A DNA stretch of 64,000 nt from Emcibacter sp. (GTDB lineage Bacteria; Pseudomonadota; Alphaproteobacteria; Sphingomonadales; Emcibacteraceae): NCBI RefSeq assembly GCF_963675455.1, contig NZ_OY776217.1, forward strand, positions 3,520,001 to 3,584,000. The letters run 5' to 3'. Below the pieces are notes generated by a model that saw nothing but the letters and a program-made list of their open reading frames with translations, was not told the origin of the DNA and made no database searches. Each line of letters begins with the position of its first letter. Position 1 is the stretch's first letter. Shown here one piece after another: positions 43,804-51,235 of this stretch. The translations under genes were made by a program, and so were the position numbers.

Positions 43804-43919
43804 GCCTGTTCCGTCATCAAATAAGTGTCCTCATATGCAATTAAACACTTTAGATGACAGAATATTTTCAGGCCAGAGTTTTTTTGAACGCTTATTTAAT
43901 AAAAAGCTCTCGGGCGGGA

Positions 43920-44216
43920 TCAGGATACGCCTTCAGTATATTCCCGCACCAGTTCGGCCGCCGCCTGGGATGCTTTGCGGGCAGCCTGCAGAGCCTCCCG
44001 GGCCACTTTCTTGGCTTCTTCCGCCTCAGCCCGTGAAACATAGGTGCTGTCGCGGTACTCCTGCATGGCTTTCTGGGACATTTCGCGGGCCTGACGAGCG
44101 GCCTGCACGGCGGCATCCACATCCTGTGTACTGACCTCCCGGGCCTGAACGGTTTGAGAGAGACCTGCCATGGTCAGAAAAATGATGGCCAGAACTGATA
44201 TTTTTTTGTTGCTCAT
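43920..44216 (-). CDS. Small secreted alanine-rich helical protein, unknown
   Basis: 98 residues. A signal peptide (about 1-25, cleaved after VQA) is followed by an almost wholly helical, Ala/Glu/Arg-rich stretch with heptad-like repeats (AAVQAARQAREMSQKAMQEY, AEEAKKVAREALQAARKAS), so a short coiled coil in the periplasm is likely. I recognise no family. It stands alone between the MFS gene and the flavoprotein fusion. Confidence 0.7.
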   Translation of the reverse strand: MSNKKISVLAIIFLTMAGLSQTVQAREVSTQDVDAAVQAARQAREMSQKAMQEYRDSTYVSRAEAEEAKKVAREALQAARKASQAAAELVREYTEGVS

Positions 44217-44402
44217 TCCCGCGGTTCCTTCTCAGAAATATAGTTAATCTTCAAGGTTCCTTGCACCCGTGATTCTCTTAACCATAGGTGATTCCGACTT
44301 AACGGGATATGAACAACAGGATCGTGTTTTATTCAAAATCCGGGCAGTTTTTACATGTTAAAATTTTAGGATTTTTGCAGATATTCTTACACCGCGGAAA
44401 CC

Positions 44403-46535
44403 CTAACCTCTCCGCCAGTTATGGTATTTTTCCACCCATTTCAGCAACCTTTCCGGCTTGTGTTTTTTCTTCCATTCCCCGGCCACATATTTATTGGCTT
44501 CGTTCAGAGTCGGGTAAATATGGATGGTGCCGAGGATCTTGTTGAGCCCCAGCCCATGTTTCATGGCGAGGATAAATTCAGCGATCAGTTCGCTGGCATG
44601 GGCACCGACAATGGTGACACCCAGGATCCTGTCGTTACCCGGCGGTGTGAGCACCTTTACAAAACCGTGGTTCGCAGAATCGGCGATGGCCCGGTCCAGA
44701 TCGTCAAGGCCGTAGCGGGTCACTTCGCAGGAAATGCCGAGCTTTGTGGCCTCTTCTTCACCAAGGCCGACACTGGCCACCTCCGGATCGGTAAAAGTCG
44801 CCCGGGGCACGATCCGGTAATCCACGGCAAATTTTCGGAAAGTCCCGAACAGGGCATTCACCGCAGCATACCAGGCCTGGTGGGCCGCCATATGGGTAAA
44901 CTGGTAAGGACCGACGACGTCCCCGCAGGCGAAGATATTGGGATATTTTGTCCTCATGTATTTATCAACTTCAAGGGTCCCCTGCCGGGTAACCTCCAGG
45001 CCCAGGTGCTCCGCTCCGAGCCCGGCCACATTGGCCTTGCGACCCGTCGCCACAAGCAGTGTATCGAAGGTGACTTGCCTCTCCTGCCCGTCTTTGGCCA
45101 GAACGGCAACCTGGCCCGCCCCCCCTGACCGGAAAGATGTCACCTCATGACCGGTGAGCAATACAACACCTTCCTTTGCAAAAACTTCCGAGACAAGGCG
45201 GGCGGCTTCCTCATCCTCGTGCGGCATGATACGGGGGGCTGCTTCCACGATTGTAACTTCGCTGCCGAGCCGTCGGAAGGCCTGGGCCAGTTCACAGCCG
45301 ATCGGACCGCCGCCAAGGATCAACAGCCTTTTCGGCGCGTCCTTCAATGACCACAATGTATCGGACGTCAGGTAACCGGTATCATCGATCCCCGTAATGG
45401 GCGGGACAAAAGGCTTGGCACCAGCGGCAATAATGATGTTGCGGGTGGTCAGCCTGTCGCCGTTCACCTCTACTTCCCACGGACTGATAATCCGGGCGGT
45501 ACCGGTAATGCAATTCACGCCAAGTCCGGAATATCGCTCCACACTGTCATGGGGCTCGACCTGGTCAATGATTTCCTGCACCCGTTTCATAACGGCCGGA
45601 AAATCGACCTGGCCTGTCACATTCTTCAATCCGTATGTTTCGCCCTCCGACAACAGATGACCGACCCGGGCAGAACGGATCAGGGCCTTGCTGGGCACGC
45701 AACCGGTATTCAGACAGTCCCCGCCCATCCTGTGTCCCTCGATCAGGGTCACCCGCGCCTTGACCATGGCGGCGATATAGGCGCTGACCAGACCGGCCGC
45801 CCCGCCGCCGATCACAATCAGGTTATTGTCGAATGTCTTCGGCTTTGTATAGCGGCTGTACAGACGGCGGGCCTTTACCAGATTCACTATGGCCCGGGCA
45901 ATCCAGGGGAAGATACCAAGCAGGACAAACGCCCCGATCAGGCCGGGTGAAAGAAGTCCCCCGACTGTTTCTATGCTGGCAAGTTCGGTGCCGGCGTTTA
46001 CATAAACAAAGGTGCCGGCCAGCATGCCAACCTGACTGACCCAATAAAAGGTGACAGCCCGGATCGGTGTCAGCGCCATCACCAGGTTAATCACAAAAAA
46101 GGGAAACAGCGGCACAAGCCGCAAGGTAAACAGATAAAGGGCGCCGTCCTTGCGCACCCCGTCATTCACCGGTTCAAGATAGCGACCGAATTTTTGCTGG
46201 ACCCAGTCCTGCAACAGAAAACGGGCGATCAGGAAAGCCAGGGTCGCACCGATCGTGCTGGCGAAAGACACCAGAACAAGCCCCGTCCAGAGACCGAACA
46301 GCGCCCCGCCGACCAGGGTCATCACCGCTGCTCCCGGCAGGGACAATGCCGTAACAATCACATAAATCAGGAAATAGAGGCCAGCCACCAACAGGGCATG
46401 ATCTGCCTGATATTTCTGGATGGCGTCCCGGCGGCTTTCAAAAAAAGCGGGATCGATATACTGAAACAGGTCAAAGACGAAGAATGACGCTACAATGCCT
46501 GCGAGTAAAAGCGCAACAATCAGCTTTTTTGCCAT
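44403..46535 (-). CDS. TVP38/DedA-like membrane domain fused to a mercuric reductase-like flavoprotein
   Basis: 710 residues from the ATG at 46535, which has a strong GGGAGG site 5 bases upstream; the longer frame to 46577 lacks one. Residues about 5-210 form a TVP38/TMEM64 (SNARE-associated) membrane domain with SLPGAAVMTLVGGALFG and TLRLVPLFPFFVINL. Residues about 238-700 are a pyridine nucleotide-disulfide oxidoreductase: FAD motif VIGGGAAGLVSA, redox pair C274/C279 (GGDCLNTGCVPSK), and the catalytic His-Glu in HIYPTLNEA. No mercury-specific NmerA domain or C-terminal Cys pair is seen. The fusion occurs in other bacteria; its substrate is unknown. Confidence 0.9.
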   Translation of the reverse strand: MAKKLIVALLLAGIVASFFVFDLFQYIDPAFFESRRDAIQKYQADHALLVAGLYFLIYVIVTALSLPGAAVMTLVGGALFGLWTGLVLVSFASTIGATLAFLIARFLLQDWVQQKFGRYLEPVNDGVRKDGALYLFTLRLVPLFPFFVINLVMALTPIRAVTFYWVSQVGMLAGTFVYVNAGTELASIETVGGLLSPGLIGAFVLLGIFPWIARAIVNLVKARRLYSRYTKPKTFDNNLIVIGGGAAGLVSAYIAAMVKARVTLIEGHRMGGDCLNTGCVPSKALIRSARVGHLLSEGETYGLKNVTGQVDFPAVMKRVQEIIDQVEPHDSVERYSGLGVNCITGTARIISPWEVEVNGDRLTTRNIIIAAGAKPFVPPITGIDDTGYLTSDTLWSLKDAPKRLLILGGGPIGCELAQAFRRLGSEVTIVEAAPRIMPHEDEEAARLVSEVFAKEGVVLLTGHEVTSFRSGGAGQVAVLAKDGQERQVTFDTLLVATGRKANVAGLGAEHLGLEVTRQGTLEVDKYMRTKYPNIFACGDVVGPYQFTHMAAHQAWYAAVNALFGTFRKFAVDYRIVPRATFTDPEVASVGLGEEEATKLGISCEVTRYGLDDLDRAIADSANHGFVKVLTPPGNDRILGVTIVGAHASELIAEFILAMKHGLGLNKILGTIHIYPTLNEANKYVAGEWKKKHKPERLLKWVEKYHNWRRG

Positions 46536-46663
46536 TAATCCTCCCTGCGCCTTTCCGCACACTATGCACCTTCGCAACTATTGTTGCCCGGTCACTATAG
46601 GCCCTGGAGGGTACAGGTCATCTCAACAATACTCAACTGTTTGTGATCTGTAAAAAAGAGACT

Positions 46664-48901
46664 CTATGCTGTATCGGCAGACAGCGTTTCATCCATGACA
46701 AGGGACTGGGGAAAGATAATGGAAATTTCTGTTCCCCTGTCAGGTTCGCTATCGATTAGAAGCGTGCCGCTCTGGAGTTCCACGAATGCATTCACGAGCG
46801 GCAGACCAAGCCCTGTGCCCTGATGTTGCCGCGTAAGGTAGGACTCCACCTGACCAAAGGGTTCAAGAGCCTTTACAATGTCCTTTTCCGCCATACCGAT
46901 ACCCGTGTCGGTCACGACAATTCGAACACCGCCCGTTGGCAACACCTTGTGAAGCACGGTGATTTTTCCCCCTTCCTGGGTAAATTTCACCGCATTGGAC
47001 AAAAGATTGGTCATGATCTGCTTCATCAGCCTCTCGTCCAGCTTCAGGGATGGGAAATGACGATCGATCTGGCAGGACACGGACAGGTTCTTTTCATTTG
47101 CCGCCTCGCGGATCAGCCGCAGGGACTGCTCGGCGATTTCATCCACCCAGACTTCCTCCAGGTGCAGGACATATTTCCCGGCCTCAATCTTGGACAGGTC
47201 CAGAATGTCATTGATAATTTCCAAGAGATGCCTGCCGCTTGAATTGATATCCTCGGCATATTCGTGCACGGTTTCCGTTTTCACGTTATGGGCGGCCTTG
47301 CCCCGGAGAATATCTGAGAAACCGATGATGGCATTTAGCGGGGTACGCAGTTCGTGCGACATCTTTGCAATAAAGGCAGTCTTGGCCTGATTGGCTTCCT
47401 TTTCCTTTTCAAGGGAGCGCATTCTCCGCTCATTTTCCTCGATGGTGTCCATCACCCGGTTGAAAATCTCGCCCAGCTCGCCGGCTTCATCGCCGGGTTC
47501 AATCTGCACCCGGCGGGAAAGGTCTGCATTACCGTCGGCCAGTTCACACATAGCCCGCTGCAAAACGCCTGTGCCGAGCGTCGCCCCGTGCTCGGATGCA
47601 TTGAGGCCTTCAAGTTCATGTGCCGCCGGCACTCGGAGGCCGTTGGGATTCTGATGACTGGAAAGCAGAGATTTCAGAATGCGCAGGAAGATATAACTCG
47701 TCCCGAAAGCCCAGACAAAACAAAGCATCACGCCCAGTGCCTGAACACCGATCTGTTCCAGATGACCCGCCGCCATAAGCTTGTCGGGTTGCGCAAATAC
47801 CCCCACCATGACGGTACCCCATGTTCCGGCAAAGGCATGCACGGAGATGGCCCCGACCACATCGTCCAGTTTAAAACGGTGAACCAGAAGCCGGGCGCCG
47901 TAAAAACAAACCAGACTGCTGCTGGCGCCAATCATCAGCGCCCCCCAGGTGGATACAGCATCACAGCCCGCCGTGATCCCGACCAGTCCGGCCAAGACAC
48001 CGTTTATGGTCCTGAAAGGTCTGTAAATCCCCTCCTGATATCTTCCCAAAATCATCTGCACCAGCCCGCCGATGGCGCCTGCCACCAGTGTGTTCATGAT
48101 GATATGGGCGAAAGCGGAAGTCCCGGCGGTCGTAGATCCCCCGTTAAATCCGATCCAGCCCACCCAGATAATCATCGCCCCCAAGGCGGAGAGAATGGCG
48201 TTGTGACCGTGAATCCGCTGGGGATTTCCCTCTTCATCAAATTTACCGATCCGCGGCCCGACAAGGATAACGGCAGCCAGCGCCGCCCAGCCGCCAACGG
48301 AGTGCACGACAGAAGAGCCGGCAAAATCAATGAAACCCATCGCCCCCAACAGAGGCTCGTTCGCAGGATCCAGCAGGTTGCCCCAGGCCCAGTGGCCGAA
48401 AACCGGATAGACAAAAGCGCCGATGAACACCGCCATCATCATGAAAACGTCCATCTTCATACGCTCGGCCACCGCGCCGGACAGCACCGTCACGGCAGTT
48501 CCGCAAAATACCACCTGAAAGACAAAAAAGGTAAAAGTCCAGTCACTGACCCGGTCAAACATCAGCAGGTCCAGTTCAAAACCGAACAGGCCGCCGACGG
48601 ACGAACCGAACATAATCATGAAGCCCACGGCGCCAAATACCATGGTGGACAGGATGAAATCGGTGATATTCTTCTGGGCCACGTTAATGGAGTTTTTAGC
48701 CCGCACCATCCCGCTTTCCAGCAGCAGGAAGCCGGCCTGCATCATGAACACAAGCCCAGCCGCCGTCATGGTCCAGACATGGTCCAGATTGTTTTGCAGG
48801 GCAAAACGCTGCGCTGGTTCTGCCCAGGATATGGTGGGAAACAACAAAACTATAAACAAAGGGAACAGGTATCTTATACTCTTATACACTCTGGCCATCA
48901 C
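46664..48901 (-). CDS. Ammonium transporter fused to a sensor histidine kinase (Amt-HK)
   Basis: 745 residues. A signal-like first helix and an Amt channel (to about residue 430) carry both pore histidines (H200 in SVVHSVGG and H355 in SVHAFAGTWG) plus AGFLLLESGMVRAKN and GWIGFNGGS. A HAMP-like linker (about 440-495) leads to HisKA with H516 (KMSHELRTPLNA) and a HATPase domain (LLSNAVKFTQEGG, DTGIGM, GTGLGLPLV). Related Amt-kinase fusions are described as ammonium sensors in anammox bacteria. No receiver domain or adjacent regulator, and no glnK. Ammonium sensing is inferred from the fusion. Confidence 0.93.
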   Translation of the reverse strand: MMARVYKSIRYLFPLFIVLLFPTISWAEPAQRFALQNNLDHVWTMTAAGLVFMMQAGFLLLESGMVRAKNSINVAQKNITDFILSTMVFGAVGFMIMFGSSVGGLFGFELDLLMFDRVSDWTFTFFVFQVVFCGTAVTVLSGAVAERMKMDVFMMMAVFIGAFVYPVFGHWAWGNLLDPANEPLLGAMGFIDFAGSSVVHSVGGWAALAAVILVGPRIGKFDEEGNPQRIHGHNAILSALGAMIIWVGWIGFNGGSTTAGTSAFAHIIMNTLVAGAIGGLVQMILGRYQEGIYRPFRTINGVLAGLVGITAGCDAVSTWGALMIGASSSLVCFYGARLLVHRFKLDDVVGAISVHAFAGTWGTVMVGVFAQPDKLMAAGHLEQIGVQALGVMLCFVWAFGTSYIFLRILKSLLSSHQNPNGLRVPAAHELEGLNASEHGATLGTGVLQRAMCELADGNADLSRRVQIEPGDEAGELGEIFNRVMDTIEENERRMRSLEKEKEANQAKTAFIAKMSHELRTPLNAIIGFSDILRGKAAHNVKTETVHEYAEDINSSGRHLLEIINDILDLSKIEAGKYVLHLEEVWVDEIAEQSLRLIREAANEKNLSVSCQIDRHFPSLKLDERLMKQIMTNLLSNAVKFTQEGGKITVLHKVLPTGGVRIVVTDTGIGMAEKDIVKALEPFGQVESYLTRQHQGTGLGLPLVNAFVELQSGTLLIDSEPDRGTEISIIFPQSLVMDETLSADTA

Positions 48902-49054
48902 ATTCTCCTGTGCACAGGCGTCCCTCGAACCCGTGCGACAATATTATGTGATCAATTTACAAGAGCAGTTCCTAACGTTTTATGAATATAACACCCGACG
49001 TTTTATATTGTTTTATTATTATAATTTAATAAGTTACCGCAAGTGCGAAGAAAG

Positions 49055-50422
49055 TCAGAAATTATACCTGAGACCGGCATATATATTGCTGTTGTCCTGG
49101 AACTGCCCAAAGAAAGTATAATTCTCCGCCCCGTAAAACAGGTTGCCGCCACCTTCCACTTCCATATTGTCGGTGATCTTGTATGACACATTGAAGCGCA
49201 GATAACCGTCCTTGTCGGAAGGGGACCAGAAATTAAACAGGGAGACGGTCATGGTCTGCTGCTTCAGAAGCTTGGTCAGGCGCAGGGTGATCAGATGGCG
49301 GTTCTCGTCATCAATGATGGCGCCCGGCGGCAGGCTGGCGAAATAGCTGTCATAGTCCAGCTTGCGTTCCAGGTAATATTGCACTGCGGCCGTCAATTCT
49401 GTGGCGATTTCCTGCTCATACCCGGCAAGAAACCGGAATTCGCTGTTGCGGACAAGTGGATTGGAACCGGATCCCGCCGCGCTCTTGTAGTAACCGGCTT
49501 CCACATTGGCGATCCCCCTGGCCACCGGACCGCGCACACTGGCGCCGAAGACCTGCAGTTTCGGGAAGATGACATTGCCGGTCAGCATGTTCTGGCCGCC
49601 CGGGCTTTTCCAGTAACCGTTATAATAATAAAGCGCGGTCTCGAACGCCCCGAAGGACCGGTACAGACGCATCGCCAGTTCATCGTCGCTGAACCAGTCA
49701 TCGGGAAGGTCCGCGCTGACAATATTTTCCCGTCCCCGCAAATCATTCATGCCCCGGTCAAAGAAAGAAATCCGGTGCCCGTCAATATAGCGGTCATGGT
49801 CAAATCGCGGGGTGTAGATCACATCCAGGTTGAAGCTTCCGAAGAAGAACGCCGTTTTCAGAGCATCGGACGGGGCCTTTAGATATTCATCATCCCGGCC
49901 AATGAAAAAGCTGTTCCAGTCCTTGGGAAACAGGTCGTTGATAAAAATCATGTCGCCGGTGCCCCAGGTCAGGATCTGCCGCCCGGCCCTTACATCCATA
50001 AAATCCAGCGGACTGAAGGTCACACTGGCTTCACGCAGGTCAATCAGCCCCTTGCCGCTTTCCAGGTCCACCCCGTAATCATCAGCCACCGGATCCAGAA
50101 GAAAATCCGTAGTCAGGTTAAAAGTGAAGATATCTACAGGTTTCTCGATATTCACCTGCAGACGGGTTTCGCCGATGCTGGCGGATTTTTCATGATCGTC
50201 AGACTGGGTGCGAATACCGACACGCCCCTCCAGGAAACCGGTCAGGTCAAAGGGAAGGCCGCGCTTCTCCTTTTCCTTTCTAACCTCTGCCTCTTTGTCT
50301 TCGGTTCCAAGCCCCATCAGTCCTTCAGGCAGCTTGATTTCCTGGGCGGAAGCCACATGTGCCCCTGCCCCCAACCAACAGACCAGACCTGTGGCGATAA
50401 GTGCGGCGGATGTTTTCATCAT
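49055..50422 (-). CDS. Outer-membrane beta-barrel protein of the MMPL-linked operon
   Basis: 455 residues with a signal peptide (about 1-26, ending VASA) and a C-terminal Phe (IYAGLRYNF), consistent with a barrel inserted by Bam. After a charged segment (DKEAEVRKEKEKRG) the rest alternates as beta strands (DLTGFLEGRVGIRTQ, VDIFTFNLTTDFLLD, DVRAGRQILTWGTGD). The GRQILTWGTGD motif is reminiscent of DUF1302-type porin-like proteins. Third gene after the MMPL permease and LolA-like gene, 13 bases after the latter. Substrate unknown; probably the outer-membrane exit or receiver of that system. Confidence 0.82.
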   Translation of the reverse strand: MMKTSAALIATGLVCWLGAGAHVASAQEIKLPEGLMGLGTEDKEAEVRKEKEKRGLPFDLTGFLEGRVGIRTQSDDHEKSASIGETRLQVNIEKPVDIFTFNLTTDFLLDPVADDYGVDLESGKGLIDLREASVTFSPLDFMDVRAGRQILTWGTGDMIFINDLFPKDWNSFFIGRDDEYLKAPSDALKTAFFFGSFNLDVIYTPRFDHDRYIDGHRISFFDRGMNDLRGRENIVSADLPDDWFSDDELAMRLYRSFGAFETALYYYNGYWKSPGGQNMLTGNVIFPKLQVFGASVRGPVARGIANVEAGYYKSAAGSGSNPLVRNSEFRFLAGYEQEIATELTAAVQYYLERKLDYDSYFASLPPGAIIDDENRHLITLRLTKLLKQQTMTVSLFNFWSPSDKDGYLRFNVSYKITDNMEVEGGGNLFYGAENYTFFGQFQDNSNIYAGLRYNF

Positions 50423-50435
50423 TTCACTTTTATTG

Positions 50436-51221
50436 TTATTTCAGGTATTTGCGCGGTGCCTTCCTTAGATATCTCTCGGTAAAGATATCCTCCGGCAGAC
50501 CCACATCATATTTGACATCACTATAGCTCATGGTGGTCTTGCCACCACCGGTATTGTCGCTCATCTGAGAGGCAGTTACCGTCGGATGTCCATCCACCAT
50601 TTCCACTTTCAGGGCCGCATAGGTGCGATAATTCCGGTCGTTCCCATCAAAATATTCGGTTTTGACCGGCAGGAAGGTACTTTTGTGAATCCAGTTCTTA
50701 TAATAGGCAAACTCGGTCTTGCCTTTGTCCCTGGGTACGCTTTTGATCACATAGAGTTCGTCGGTTTCCTCGACCAGTTCATGGGTGTCTTCGTCGATAC
50801 CGCGACCGGAGACATCCTCATAGAAGAAGTGGGAGCCGACAAAGCTGGTCCGTTCGTCACTGGCCGCAATACGCTTGACCAGATCCAGGGCCGGCAGATA
50901 AAGCCAGCGGTCGTCATCCCGGTCAATATTTTTCCAGACCATAAAGGCCATTTTCTTCACATCGGCCGGTTTGTTGAAATAGACGTAGAATTTCTGGCCG
51001 GCATCTTCCTCGCCGTCATCCCGGCGCAGGATGACAAACTGTCGATTACGGCTGCGGCCCTGATCGTCGAGGATTTCCATATCCACCATCGCCCGGCCGT
51101 CAGTTCCCTTGTAATAGGAGGCATGGTTGGCTTTTTTAACAATTTCCATCACATCCTGTGCCAGTGCGGCACCGGCCGCAAAAAAACTGGCGAAGATGAT
51201 GGCAGTAAAGAGCTTTTTCAT
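50436..51221 (-). CDS. LolA-like outer-membrane lipoprotein-sorting family protein
   Basis: 261 residues with a signal peptide (about 1-21, ending ALA). The mature part matches the outer membrane lipoprotein-sorting (LolA/LolB fold) family: VMEIVKKANHASYY, AMVDMEILDDQGRSRNRQF, GQKFYVYFNKPADVKKMAFMVWK, DDRWLYLPALDLVKRIA, SFVGSHFFYEDVSGR and a YSDVKYDVGLPEDIFTERYL end. Such proteins with an adjacent RND/MMPL permease are thought to carry a lipidic substrate across the periplasm. 14 bases after the permease gene. Confidence 0.88.
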   Translation of the reverse strand: MKKLFTAIIFASFFAAGAALAQDVMEIVKKANHASYYKGTDGRAMVDMEILDDQGRSRNRQFVILRRDDGEEDAGQKFYVYFNKPADVKKMAFMVWKNIDRDDDRWLYLPALDLVKRIAASDERTSFVGSHFFYEDVSGRGIDEDTHELVEETDELYVIKSVPRDKGKTEFAYYKNWIHKSTFLPVKTEYFDGNDRNYRTYAALKVEMVDGHPTVTASQMSDNTGGGKTTMSYSDVKYDVGLPEDIFTERYLRKAPRKYLK

Positions 51222-51235
51222 ACCCTGACCTTTCT

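Noticed and set aside
44403..46535. Mercury resistance locus
   Set aside because: The flavoprotein lacks the N-terminal metal domain and C-terminal Cys pair, and no merR, merT or merP lies nearby.
47354..48985. 543-codon plus-strand ORF
   Set aside because: Antisense to the Amt-kinase gene; His/Gln/Pro-rich composition typical of an antisense shadow.
48902..49054. Sigma-54 (nitrogen) promoter for the Amt-kinase gene
   Set aside because: The best candidate lacks the TGGCAC and TTGC pair at correct spacing.
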